From Apostichopus japonicus (Eukaryota > Echinodermata > Holothuroidea > Aspidochirotida > Stichopodidae): 64,000 nucleotides of DNA. The notes below the pieces were generated by a model. That model had not been told where the DNA came from. It searched no databases and worked only from the letters and a program-made list of their open reading frames with translations. Every line of letters begins with the position of its first letter. Position 1 is the stretch's first letter. The position numbers and the translations under genes were made by a program. This document shows positions 39,093-56,227 of this stretch, in pieces. Location of the stretch: assembly GCF_037975245.1 (NCBI RefSeq), contig NC_092576.1:7561501-7625500 (forward strand), given 5' to 3'.

Positions 39093-40194
39093 ATCCGAGA
39101 GCGAAGTTTTACCTGTAATATTCCCCTAACAAAACTCGGAGCGCATTTTGGAGAAGTCAATAAAAAGGATAGATCCTGCCTAGAGGTAAAAAAGTTTACT
39201 AACCACATTGGGGAGTGATATGTCTAGTGAAGCGTCATGTGAATGTTTTTGCTGAAATTAATTTTTGCCTTGGGCAGATTTTTTGTAAACCGATTCATGT
39301 GTATACAAACATCAATGTGCTCTTATTATGCTTTCTTATGTCATTAGCCATGAAACTTAAAGTAATTTCAGAACAAACTAAAACAAACATTTAATGTGAA
39401 TTCTGTCTGAATGAAGTGATCGTTACGTCAAATTCCATCATTGGTTTAAGTAACCGTAACGTACCTAAAATTATAATATTTATCACTATATTTCCAACTA
39501 AATCCCATAAGAAACGATGACAATTTATGAGTAAATTCCAAAAGATTGCCAAAAAATATTAAACATGATATTGAGAATTTTGGGACACGAAATTGGTTGA
39601 AACAAGGCTAATCAAACATATTGTTGTAACCACATATATAGCCATAATATATGCTATTGACATGAATCAGTTGGTACCTAGATCTAAAAACATTAACATT
39701 TACAAATAGCTTGAAGAGAGTGCTGCGAATTAACAACCGACACTAACGCAAAATACTAGTTTCACTCCGATCATTGACTCAAACATTTTTATTCGAGAAC
39801 ACCCGATGCTCATTGCTTTATCACATAACACTGGTAAAGGTGAGTACCCGTTCATCAGTTAACACTGATGTGTGCTATAGTTTCTTAAAATGTGTTACAT
39901 TTATCACAAGTTGCTACTGGGAAAGAATTACAAACAAAAAAAACAGAAACAAATCACACAATTCAATGGATAATGATTGACTGGACTAACCAGACTTCTA
40001 CTAAGGTTTCGCCAATAATTTCGTCCACATTTGAACAGAAGGTGGATGACACTTTACTGCAAAACGCATAAAAATCTATAGTATTACAAGATGTACATAC
40101 TATTTAACATAGGGACAAGTATTTAGACTCCTAACCAGTCATTAGTTCAAAAAGCCTTTGGGTAATGAATTCGTCTGTTAGTAATTTTTTCCAC
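39093..40194. other. No gene recognised
   Basis: Nothing recognised; AT-rich unique sequence. Confidence 0.5.
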
Positions 40195-40810
40195 AGTAAA
40201 ATCTGCTGACATGTGTAACATGTGTTACGGTGTTATAACACACTTTAGTTTACACTGATTAACGGTTGTCTCTTATACATAGTAAAATCTGATCAAGCAA
40301 TGTACATTGGTTGCCCATAATAATCTGCTGACATGTATAACATTTGGTACGGTGTTATAACATACTTCAGTTTATATTGATTAACGTTTGTCTCATATTC
40401 ACAGTATACATCAAGCCATGTACATTGGGTACACAGTAGCATCTGTTGACAGGTCTAACATGTGTTACGGTGTTAAAACATACTTCAGTTTATACTGATT
40501 AACGGTTGTTTCTCATTCACAGTATACAAACTGGTCAAGCCATGTACATTGGGTACACAATAGCATCTGCTGACATGTCTAACATATGTTACGGTGTTAT
40601 AACATACTTCAGTTTATACTGATTAACGGTTGTCTCTTATTCCCAGTACAATCTGGTCAAGCCATGTACATTGGGTGCACAGTAGCATCTGCTGACAGGT
40701 CTAACATGTGTTACGGTGTTATAATTTACACTTTCACTGAGTTTATACTGATTAACAGTTGTCTCTTATTCCCAGTACAAAACTGATCAAGCCATGTACA
40801 TTGGGTGTCG
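40195..40810. repeat. ~121-bp tandem repeat, five copies
   Basis: The anchor ATCTGCTGACATG recurs at about 40201, 40323, 40441, 40565 and 40687. Each unit carries a partly palindromic TGTGTTACGGTGTTATAACA, then TACTGATTAACGGTTGTCTC and CAAGCCATGTACATTGG. Copies differ by scattered substitutions and small indels. Confidence 0.93.
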
Positions 40811-40934
40811 AGAACCGTTAACTGTATTTCAGTTGTTCAGTACATCAAGTATCTTTAATTCACAAAACTAATTCAAATTCTTCGCAGTTTCTTGTCTGTG
40901 TTGCTCTACATTATGTAACTCTCTCCAATATTAC

Positions 40935-41518
40935 AATTCGTATACGTGATGTACTTGTTATAGCTAGTCAATGGTTTTTGCTTTTACACAGTTACAATAC
41001 AGGAATACGTATCGTGTCTATGGGCATATCTAACTAAAACTATACATTTATAATATCTAAAATAACTGTCTTGGGAGACTGTGTGGGTGACTTTTCTTAT
41101 TAGTTTTTCTCTTCATATTATATCCATACTAATGATACTCTCCTGTATTGTAATCCATGCGCACGGTACAGTATTAACTAGTTAATGGTTTTGCTTTATA
41201 TACACAGTTACTATAAATTCAAGAATTACTTATATATGGGCATAAATATCAATATATATCGTCTAGCAATATCATGCCATTATCTTTGGAGGCGATGTGG
41301 GTGACTTTTATTAGAGATATGTCAGTGGGGAACCCGCCTGCTCCAACATGTTTGCAATATATTTCCCTAAACCAAAGTGATAACATGTTTTTATCGTAAC
41401 AATAATGAAATGTGCAGCTTGATGAAATGTTTGGAACGTCGAATCTTGACAGGATTGGAAAAATGACACAAACATGTTTATTAATATGTAAGTTTGACAA
41501 TGTACGGTTTTGTTAAAC

Positions 41519-41520
<2 letters not shown>
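40935..41520 (-). repeat. Large dispersed repeat, inverted copy A
   Basis: The reverse complement of this segment aligns along its whole length with 48290-48875. Both copies contain two diverged ~218-bp subunits, each with a TAACTGTGTA word and AAAGTCACCC. A frame in the repeat gives almost the same peptide in both copies (for example DKNMLSLWFR, VGAGGFPTDISLIKVT). There are no known domain features and no start or splice support. (AT)n abuts its inner end. Confidence 0.85.

Positions 41521-41579
<59 letters not shown>
41521..41579. repeat. (AT)n microsatellite beside copy A
   Basis: An uninterrupted run of about 58 bp at the inner boundary of the inverted repeat copy. Confidence 0.95.
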
Positions 41580-42903
<1,324 letters not shown>

Positions 42904-44934
42904 GCTGAAAAATCCCCATCTCAAAATATCTTGCCCCAACACGTGGATTAAATAGTTGATTGAATTTTGAACTGAATTAACCTTCCTTTACCCCAGAAAT
43001 TGAATGTCAGTAAGTGGTCTGTGATGTCATGATAATGATCTTTTCAAAAGGGTATATACGCAATTAGCTTGAGGCATTTGAGGATCCCTATCCTTTTCCG
43101 AAGAGCCACAATTATAAGTGATTCCTTTCTCTCTTTTTTGGACCAGAAAGCGACGTAAAACCTTGTAAGTTTTACAATTCCTGCAATACCTACATAACAC
43201 TGCAAAGGAATCAGAGACGAACAAATCATTAATATAGGTCCTGATACAAGAACAAGTTACTTGTCGAGTTAAAAATAAATAAGTTACAAATAAACAGTAA
43301 AACGTGCGGCCATAGCTGCATGTCTTGACCGAACTTCTTTGTCTTTATATTAATTATTTACATAACTGTTGACATAATTGTTGACTTATTTTTCGTACAT
43401 AATGTGTTCGGTTCTTATCTGTCTTCGTCGTGTATCACGCGTCAAAAAGGATGATTGCTGAAGTTGGGTAATCTTTTTCTTTCTTTTGTATTCATGCTTC
43501 AAGCGTTAGTCGCTCCCCCTCCCCCCCCCCCCTTTATTATATCACAACCAAAAGTAAGATAGCAAGGTTAATGTTGCTTCTGTAACATCGACCGTATACG
43601 ATTAGATAATAATGTCACAAATAAACCTAAATTTTTCCCCAAGAGACCAAGGACTTTGCTGTCGTAAATTGACACTCAATAATGGGATCGTTTTCACCTG
43701 TATCAAATAAATAACATTAGAATACCTTACCTGGATTCTGAACAGAAGATAACCTATTTTAGATTTCCATCTATATCACAGTCTTGGCAAAAAAAAAAAT
43801 AAGTAGGTAAGCCTAAAGCTATATTGACTCTGATAAATTTCTTTAGAAGTTCGAATTATACCAACCGACAAAAATCATTTCATTAAATTTGTGAATTTAT
43901 CCCCAGGCTTTGTGGCACTTGTTTTCAGATAAGCGCATCATTATTGCAGGAAAAACCCGGCAAAATTAAAACCCCACCAGCTCGTAAAGAACACCTTGTA
44001 TCTTTCTTTTAATTCTGATAAAAATAAAGAAGACTTAATAACACCTTGACGTCAGTTTTCATGGTGTTCTTCCCGGTCAAAGATATTTCGTTGGAGTTCA
44101 AAAGCAAGTTAACTGGCTGTTGTACAGAATGCCGACTGTAATTAAATATAACAATTTTTTATTGCAAATGTCCTCGCAGTATGCAATATGTCTTAATGTT
44201 TTGTACGCGTTTGATCATTACAACTTGAAAGATTTACTTTAAGTCTATTAGTAAATCTTAAAGCAGCGTTTTGTCTAATTTTGGTAATTTTTTCGACACA
44301 ATTTACCTTTACAAATCAATTCGTTAGCGTGGCTGGTTCATTGTAAATTTCATCTATCAAAAAATCTTTTTTTTCTTCATGTGTCGTTTTTATATGTGAT
44401 AAATTGTCAGATACAGTAACATTTTTGAATAGTAGGCCTATTTATATCATTGTGTACGTAAGTCTGTCTCGCATGAAAACACAGGAAAGTCATTAAAGCA
44501 GTAGGTAGTTTCATAAGTGAAAACATTTTCAGTTTCGTGTACGACAAATGCAACGTTTACAACGATGGCCTCATTTGAAATAATTTTTTTAACATGAATT
44601 CCTGTTTCAGAGTTTGCATGCGATATCGGGTAACCACTTAGCCATGCCTAGAAGCCACTCTACATTATACAATATCATCGGTTCGTGAGGGACACATCTT
44701 ACAATCAACCGGGAATGATGAAATATCGCAAAAAGTCGACACCAAACTAATTGATACGGAATACCGATATTCATTTTGTTTATAAATGCGCCATCCACAT
44801 CAAAATTTGAGAGAATTCAGGGATTTTCACTTATGAACGATTTTACATTGTATACGGCACAGAAACGTAAGCAGGATTTATGTTCTGAACATTCGTCGGG
44901 CTTACTTCTGCTAACATTGCTGATTTGAAGTTAC
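42904..44934. other. No gene recognised
   Basis: Unique AT-rich sequence with a C tract at about 43517-43531. Confidence 0.5.
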
Positions 44935-45340
44935 CACAGTATGTGACACAGTAGCTACACAACATACAACAATGTTCGTAACACGACAAGCAGCACAGTA
45001 CGTAACACAACATGTAACAATGTTTGCAACACAGTATTTATCACGGCATTAATAAAAATAATATTTAACACATCGTAGTACATAACTCAGCATGTAACAT
45101 AGAACTTAACACAGCATAAACATAAAACACAGTACTTTACACAGTACCGGTATACAACACAGTACTCTTTACACAGGATACATCACGGTACGTAATCCAG
45201 CATGCAAAGCGGTACGTAACCTTGTATGTCAAGTTGCATGCAACGTAGTATCATATAAAACAGTAGGTAACGCAGGACGTAACACAGTTTGCAAAGCAAA
45301 ATGTAATGTAACATTACAATGTAACACATTATGTAACGAG
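44935..45340. repeat. Degenerate GTAACACAG-type short repeats
   Basis: Irregular 10-13 bp words of the form GTAACACAGTA, with no fixed longer period. This looks like the ancestral or eroded flank of the 149-bp array that follows. Confidence 0.75.
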
Positions 45341-46620
45341 GTACGAAACAGTACGTAACACAGCATACAACATAGTACGTAACACAGCAGTTAAAACTGT
45401 ATGCATCACAGTACCATATATAAAATAGTATGTGATACAGTATATGTAACACATCATGTAACACAATATGTAACACATTATGTAACGAGGTACGAATCAG
45501 TACGTAACACAGCATATAACAACATACGTAACACAGCACGTAACACTGTATGCATCACAGTACCATATATAAAATAGTATGCGATACAGTATATGTAACA
45601 GATCATGTAACACAATATGTAACACATTATGTAAGGAGGTACGAAACAGTACGTAAAACAGCATACAACATAGTACGTAACACAGCACGTAACACTGTAT
45701 GCATCACATTACCATATATAAAATAGTATGCGATACAGTATATGTAACAGATCATGTAACACAATATGTAACACATTATGTAAGGAGGTACGAAACAGTA
45801 CGTAAAACAGCATACAACATAGTACGTAACACAGCACGTAACACTGTATGCATCACATTACCATATATAAAATAGTATGCGATACAGTATATGTAACAGA
45901 TCATGTAACACAATATGTAACACATTATGTAAGGAGGTACGAAACAGTACGTAAAACAGCATACAACATAGTACGTAACACAGCACGTAACACTGTATGC
46001 ATCACATTACCATATATAAAATAGTATGCGATACAGTATATGTAACAGATCATGTAACACAATATGTAACACATTATGTAACGAGATACGAAACAGTACG
46101 TAAAACAGCATACAACATAGTACGTAACACAGCAGTTAAAACTGTATGCATCACATTACCATATATAAAATAGTATGCGATACAGTATATGTAACAGATC
46201 ATGTAACACAATATGTAACACATTATGTAACGAGGTACGAAACAGTACGTAACACAGCATATAACAACGTACGTAACACAGCACGTAAACACTGTATGCA
46301 TCACAGTACCATATATAAAATAGTATGCGATACAGTATATGTAACACATCATGCAACACAATATGTTACGCAATTATGTAACACAGTCTGTTACACAATA
46401 TGGCACACTGTATGCATCACATTACCATATAAGATAGTATGCAATATAGTATGTTTCCCAATGTGTAACACAGTTTGTAACACATCATGTAACACAATAT
46501 GTAACACACCATGTAACACAATATGTTGCACAACATGCAACACAGTATTTAAGGCAGTAGTAAACGCAGTACGTGACATGGCATGTAACACAATATGCAA
46601 CTCACTATATGAATGATATC
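45341..46620. repeat. 149-bp satellite built from ~11-bp subrepeats
   Basis: The anchor CTGTATGCATCACA recurs at about 45397, 45546, 45695, 45844, 45993, 46142 and 46291 (exactly 149 bp apart), then 46408 (117 bp). Units at 45546-46000 are nearly identical. Each unit contains several GTAACACA-type subrepeats. The period is not a multiple of three. The frames of up to 156 residues that cross it are spurious. Confidence 0.95.
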
Positions 46621-46654
46621 GCATTAACAAAACGATCTGTAATAGTAGGAGATC

Positions 46655-46965
46655 GTAGTGGAAGGAAATTGAGGAAGGGGTAAGAGGATATTGAGGAGGG
46701 GTAAGGGGAAATTGAGGAGGGGGTAAGGGAAAATGAGGAGGGGTAAGGGGAATTGAGGAGGGGTAAGGGGAAATCGAGGAGGGGTAAGGGGAATTGAGGA
46801 GGGTAAGGGGAAATCGAGGAGGGGTAAGGGGATACGAGGAGGGGGTAACGGGAAATAAGGGGGTAAGGGGAATTGAGGAGGGGTAAGGGGAAATCGAGGA
46901 GGGGTAAGGGGAAATTGAGGAGGGGGAAAGGGGAAAATGAGGAGAGGGTTAGGGGAACTGAGTCT
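46655..46965. repeat. G-rich ~22-bp minisatellite
   Basis: About 14 copies of GAGGAGGGGTAAGGGGAAAT-type units on the plus strand, almost free of C. The Pro/Leu/Phe-rich minus-strand frames (118-132 residues) follow from composition. Confidence 0.95.
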
Positions 46966-48177
46966 ACCAACACATAACATGCAGTCCCTGAAGAAGAAAA
47001 CAAAGAAAATCGAGGTTATTAACCTCAGTCATTCTCCAGATTTTCAGGATTATTTCATTTTAACTTCCGTCCCGATGCTCTTAGTCAATATTGCCTGCTG
47101 TACACACAACTTTCCTTACCCTAGCGAATTCCGGTGAACCTTTCTGTTTGATACTAGTTTGTAAAAAAACACCAACAGATATTTTTACTGTTTCTTGTCG
47201 ATCAGATTCCAAACTGTGTCGACTTTTGATGTAAATATTGTGTAGAAAAAGAAAGTATACTTAGTTATCACACTAAGATACCATTACATGCAATTACCTT
47301 TATACACAGTTACTCTATGGAGGTCAAGTGCTATTAACAAACTACAGTGCAGAGACACTGACCTCTCAAGGATTGTAGATGTTGATTTGTAAAGCTGTAA
47401 CTACTACAACAAAAACTAAATGATTCATGCGCATTATGTTTCACGAGAAGGGTTTTTGAAGGACTCTTTTTTTACCGTAAAAGGAAACTGCAAACAAAGA
47501 AAAGAGGCAAAGACAAAAATAACAATGATGTGGTTATTGTTCAAAGAACGGAGGCTTGTCAAATGGAAGTTTGACCTTATGGCAAAGAAGAAACTGCCAA
47601 CAAATTCAAAGTCCATCTTACGACGAAAGCATACGCTCAAGGGTGACCTACATATCAAAGGAAAGGGGGGAAAGTATCGGCTTGTTACTTGCAGGTTTTA
47701 GTTACTTGTTAGTTACTTGGGTTTAACTTCTTGAGTTTCATGCTAACATTGCAGTAAACACCTATTAGGTCAAAAATAAATTTAAAAAAAAATTGATGTT
47801 GATAGTATTTTCGAAAAAATGTTAGGACCTAAAAGTGTGTCAATAATATGACATATTGACAATACGTGCACAAGTCAAGCTGGTTAACTATAGTACGTTC
47901 GCCTATTTGAAATGTTATATTCTTCAAGTGTTATAAAGTAGGTTAGAGTTGGAGTGTTACTCAACATTCTCACCTAGCCATGTAGCAGTAGTAAATATTT
48001 GGGCATCTCTCCAATTCACTATAGGGATCTATTTAGTTACAACGTTCGACAGTTCCTCATGCCATATTTATTAATGGAGAGATTTCGTGACATCAATTTT
48101 GCGTCCCATAAATGTAATGTGATGCTTCACTTTTTCATTTGCCTATTGTCGCACTTCATGCCTATAATTGCCATGCA
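46966..48177. other. No gene recognised
   Basis: A Lys-rich 93-residue frame lies at 47420-47701 but has no family match known to me. Otherwise nothing was recognised. Confidence 0.45.
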
Positions 48178-48190
48178 AACGTTGTATAAA

Positions 48191-48272
<82 letters not shown>

Positions 48273-48285
48273 TTTATACAACGTT
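48178..48285. repeat. Perfect palindrome: (AT)n flanked by mirrored 15-mers
   Basis: AACGTTGTATAAACG at the left and CGTTTATACAACGTT at the right are exact reverse complements around a ~78-bp (AT)n core, giving a ~108-bp palindrome. A further CGTTTATACAACG-like word follows directly. Confidence 0.9.
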
Positions 48286-48289
48286 TATA

Positions 48290-48871
48290 CAACGTTTATC
48301 AAAGCCGTACATTGTCAAACTCACATGTTTAATAACCATGTTTGTGTCACTTTTCCAATCCTGCCAAGATACGTCATTCCAAACATTTCATCAAACTGCA
48401 CATTTCCATTATAGTTTCGATAAAAACATGTTATCACTTTGGTTTAGGAAAATATATTGCAAAACTGTTGGAGCAGGCGGGTTCCCCACTGACATATCTC
48501 TAATAAAAGTCACCCGCACCGCCTCCAAAGATAATGGCATGATATTGCTAGGCGTTATATTTTGATATTTATGCCCATAGATAAGTCATTCTTGAATTTA
48601 TAGTAACTGTGTATATAAGGCAAAACCATTATCTAGTTATTACTGTACCGTGCGCATAGATTACACTGCAGGAGAGTATCATTAGTATGGATATAATATG
48701 AAGAGAAAAAAAACTAATAAGAAAAGTCACCCACACAGATTCCCAAGACAGTTGTTTTAGATATTATAAATGTATAGTTTTAGTTGGATTTGCCCTTAGA
48801 CACGGTACGTATTCCTGTATTGTAACTGTGTAAGGCAAACACCATTGACTAGCTATAACAAGTACATTACG

Positions 48872-48875
<4 letters not shown>
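48290..48875 (+). repeat. Large dispersed repeat, copy B
   Basis: Direct-strand copy of the element at 40935-41520. It contains two subunits about 218 bp apart (TAACTGTGTA at about 48603 and 48823). The 188-residue frame at 47999-48565 is composed of flank, (AT)n and this repeat, and is not a gene. (AT)n lies at both ends. Confidence 0.85.

Positions 48876-48912
<37 letters not shown>
48872..48912. repeat. (AT)n microsatellite beside copy B
   Basis: An AT run at the outer end of copy B. Confidence 0.9.
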
Positions 48913-48914
<2 letters not shown>

Positions 48915-49095
48915 TGACCTTTGTTATATTTAGAATAAGACGCCTTTTATTATGATAGGTGTATACCTTCACGTAGGTCTGTGCCTATGTTAGTATATAC
49001 GCAGGCGAGTGTCTACGCATAGAACAGTTTATGTTTACGTTACTTATATAAAGTATAAATCATAGTTATATACAAGCAAGTGTACACATATCACT

Positions 49096-52519
<3,424 letters not shown>

Positions 52520-52553
<34 letters not shown>

Positions 52554-52633
52554 GCCTTTATATATAGCCTATATATATATATAGCCTATATATATATATA
52601 GCCTATATATAAATATAAATATATAAAATATAA

Positions 52634-52695
<62 letters not shown>

Positions 52696-52730
52696 TTATT
52701 TATATATATATATATATATTTATTTATTTA
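52520..52730. repeat. (AT)n array with ATAGCCTAT repeats
   Basis: (TA)n containing about four TATAGCCTATATA words near 52550-52605, then AAATATA and TTTATATA variants. Confidence 0.92.
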
Positions 52731-52779
52731 TTCGAGACTACAGTATTCCTATCTACAGTTTGTACAGACGCATTTACTC

Positions 52780-53031
52780 AAAATATCAAAATATCGAAAA
52801 ATCAAAATATCAAAATATATCAAAATATATCAAAATATATCAAAATATATCAAAATATCAAAATATATCAAAATATCAAAATATCAAAATATATCAAAAT
52901 ATCAAAATATCAATATATCAAAATATATCAAAATATCAAAATATCAAAATATATCAAAATATCAAAATATCAATATATCAAAATATATCAAAATATATCA
53001 AAATATATCAAAATATTTCAAAATATATTAA
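52780..53031. repeat. 8/10-bp minisatellite (AAAATATC / AAAATATATC)
   Basis: About 27 short units of two length classes, 8 and 10 bp. Their order repeats with a ~60-bp period in the centre (CAATATATCA near 52911 and 52971). The 111-residue Tyr/Gln/Asn/Ile frame is an artefact. Confidence 0.95.
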
Positions 53032-53693
53032 CCAAAAACCAATATCAACGATGACACACAAAAATAGCTCAAAAAGTACATGTTTCATGGTTTAGTTGTG
53101 ATTTTGAATAAGTGATGTAGGTTCATTGATCAAACACTACACGTCCTCGCACTAGTGGGGATAAGGGATACACCGTACTTCTACGCCTTTGACTCTGACG
53201 TCACGTAACACTAACACAGATCTTGACAACTGGCTGGGACTTGTCAAATTTACGATAGACATTGTTCGGTATGTGTTACAATACCTACTAACATTCCACG
53301 CGTTGTAAAGTGAAGGGTGCACACTCTAATATAAACATGTCACGCTGTTTGATAGATGTCATGAAGACACTTGATTTTCACAATACTATAAGCCTGACAA
53401 GTCTGTAATTACAAACTGTATTATTGAGACCACATGACTGGTCGCGTGCCTTATTAATTGTCTTTACACCTTCCTGCGAAGAGCATGTGGTGTCCACCAA
53501 CCTCAAATCTAGTTCATACCGCGGACTTGACGTTTCTAACTACCACGTCATCATAATCATCATCACTCATAGATAGACAATATCCGGGAAAATCGCACGA
53601 GAATTGTTGAAAATGAAATCAAATCTAGCTATTGTTTTTCTTCCATCGCTGCTTCCAGAATAGAACATTTAATGCGACACAAGCCTAACAAAC
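53032..53693. other. No gene recognised
   Basis: Nothing recognised. Confidence 0.5.
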
Positions 53694-53945
53694 ATCATTG
53701 GGTTCATCTGATAGAGATATAGCTGTCATACACAACCTAGCCGGACAGCTAAGAAATACCTTTATTCCAGCTATCTTATCCCAAACATCATTGGTTCATC
53801 TGATAGAGATATAACTGTCATGAACAACTTAATCGGACAGCTATGAAATATCTTTATTCCAGCTATCTTATCCCAAACATCATTGGTTCATCTGATAGAG
53901 ATATAACTAAGAGCTAAGAGATATCTTTATTCCAGTTGGGAGATA
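53694..53945. repeat. 92-bp tandem repeat, ~2.7 copies
   Basis: The anchor CATCATTGGTTCATCTGATA recurs at about 53694 (with one extra G), 53786 and 53878. The third unit lacks an internal ~35 bp (the GTCATGAACAACTT and CGGACAG part) and then ends. Confidence 0.92.
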
Positions 53946-55951
53946 TAACATATCTAATGCTCATTCACATACAAGAAAAAAGACTTGATCAAGTCTAAAT
54001 ATGACGTCATCGAGTCACGTGTACTGCATTCCTTTGTTTTCCTTCTCTTAGTTTATAACAATGTTTCTTTGTTATCATGGAGATAGGTATTGTCAATTCT
54101 GAATGTATTACATTGATGCTCGTAACATGGATGCTGAAGATTTCAGATCCAATTGGCACGATGGCATTACAGACGAACAAAACGACAGCTCCAAGATAGG
54201 ACTATTAAACAGTAGAATATACCCCCTCCCCTCTGAGAATTAAACGTCGGAGAAAACCATTTTAATAGTTTGGGATATAAGTACCTAATCTGTAAGATAC
54301 GACATATGTGACTTTCAAAACAATTCTAGCTTCCAAGTTCTCCTTTAAGTTTTGTAAATGTCAAAAGCGTAGATGTCTTGACAAGAAGAACGTCATTTCT
54401 TGATCAGGAAATTGAATGAAATGTGCTTGTGAACACACAAGAGCTGTTTATAATAATCAATTTTGCTGGAGGGTTCTCACCCCGATCCCCGCGACGTGGT
54501 ATTTACTCTCAAAGAAGGTAACAATTCGTGTTCAATAATTCGAAAAGCAGGTGTAGAATAAGCTTGTTAGAGAGAGAGAGATGAGAGATGTTAAGGAGTA
54601 ATAAAAGTCGATTATTTGCATGTATCTGGAAAACACCCTGGAGAAATATCTATAACTAAGGTCGTCCTTGAAGTATATACAGAGTCAGTAATATTTAATT
54701 GCAAATATACCCACCCCTCCTGACATGATATGAATTCAGGAATGTCTCTAATGTCACGATGGATGAAGATATCGACTAATGGGATTCTATATTCTCCACT
54801 AATGACATAAATTAAGGAAACTAAATTAACTTTAACTATTGATACGTAACAACTAATGGGGCGAACAGTGATATCTATGAAGGTCACATACTTAATAGTA
54901 AAGACAGACGCATCTGGGGGGCCACCCTGTGCAGGTAAAGGAATGTCTTAAAGGAATATTCCCTAGGCCGAAAAGTTGATCGCTTATTTTCAAAATGCTG
55001 GACAATTCCTAGACATCTTTAGACCAAAAATCATGTACTGTTTTCTCGTAGCTTTTTTGCTTTCGACAAAGATATTAATTTTTGGTAATATTTGGTCATA
55101 CTTTGCTGAAGCATCTGGCCACAATCAGATTGAATGATATGGCAATTGAGTTGCAAATATGCCTAAGCTTTTTTTTATGTCTTTTATGTCTTATCCACAG
55201 AGGGAAATAATATTTGTAACAAACGGTTGCACTTTGGTGATATTGTGAATTTAATAAAAAGAATATTAACAGCTGAGCAAAACGTCCAACTGTATCACAA
55301 TTAAATCCCGGGTCAATCAGAAAGAAGGTTAAGGACGGAGAGTTAACACGTTTGATGATATTTTTGTTTCCGTGTTGAAATCACATACCTCCTACTGGGA
55401 GCCATTCCCTGGAAGAATTGAGGCTTTAGCAAAGTCACAATAGGTAACATTCACCTTAACTATACCTTGAGTTAGGGATGCGGACATATTTGAGATGTGG
55501 TTGTCAGCTAACAATGTGGAATGGTTTGTTCATCTCTATGATAAGTGTTAGATTGTCTCTCGCTGTAATACTCCCTTTACAGTCCATCCCAGGTGACAGT
55601 TCCTCTGTATAAGTAACGTCAGGTTCAACCAGGTCAGTTTGTAAAGTTAATTAAAGGAAGTTTTATTATTGCTCGTGATCTTAGGTTTATGAGGGAGGTG
55701 GGCGGGGAGTTCATTTATTATATTTATCGAAAGTAACTACGTCGTCAGACGACTCGCAGTAACGTCATGAGACATCGCCAGAGTGAGTCCAGGCAATATT
55801 AGGGGTCAGCATAATTGTTTTTAATCTATCAATTTACATCACGTAAAGGTATACGGATGTCGACACGGAAACACGCATGCGTATGAGTAGAATCCCTATA
55901 GTTCAGTATAGGTAAACAGTATATGAGTACAGGATTCTAAGCTCTCCTATC
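53946..55951. other. No gene recognised
   Basis: Unique sequence with a GAGAGAGAGA run near 54570. The 91-residue minus frame at 54612-54887 has no recognised domain. Confidence 0.45.
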
Positions 55952-56227
55952 CAGGCGCTTAGCCAAGGGAAGGGGGGGGGAGGAGGCGACCGCCCTGCCC
56001 CCTTCCAAAAAAATTGTAATTTTTTGTATGATATCGCTAGTAATTTTAAAATTAAAAAATGGTTAGATGCAACTTACAAGGCCTGGAAAGTGCCATTTCC
56101 AGCGATCTGGGAGGCATCTTCAGCCAAAATTTTCTTGTACGCTTCGCGCCAACTCATGGTGGCGCTACGCTTCGATATTTGCCTACAAGCTTCGCCCCTC
56201 CCTTGGCAATTCCTCGCTACGCCCCTG
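55952..56227. mobile_element. hAT-like MITE, 276 bp
   Basis: Left end CAGGCGCTTAGCCAAGGGA; the right end reverse-complements to CAGGGGCGTAGC and then GCCAAGGGA, so the termini are inverted repeats with a short indel. Flanks CTCCTATC (55944-55951) and CGCGTATC (56228-56235) agree at 6 of 8 positions, consistent with an aged 8-bp duplication. The interior has GCTTCGCGCC and CTACGCTTCG words. The overlapping frames at 56024-56308 are not genes. Confidence 0.7.

Noticed and set aside
45183-46616. Cys/Tyr/His-rich proteins of 99-156 residues
   Set aside because: Open frames through the 149-bp satellite; the period is not divisible by three, so the peptide does not repeat as a real protein repeat would.
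46655-46965. Telomere-like repeat because of GGGTAA words
   Set aside because: The unit is ~22 bp and is not TTAGGG or a regular variant.
46605-47003. A Pro/Leu-rich 132-residue protein
   Set aside because: Reverse translation of the G-rich minisatellite; no signal, domain or splice support.
47420-47701. A Lys-rich 93-residue protein
   Set aside because: It is non-repetitive and starts with Met, but no motif, homology or promoter was recognised, and basic frames of this size arise by chance in A-rich DNA.
47999-48565. A 188-residue protein
   Set aside because: It fuses unique flank, (AT)n and dispersed repeat copy B; the C-terminal peptide recurs in the inverted copy at 41.3 kb.
54612-54887. 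A 91-residue minus-strand protein
   Set aside because: No recognisable domain, no splice sites judged good, single small frame in non-coding context.
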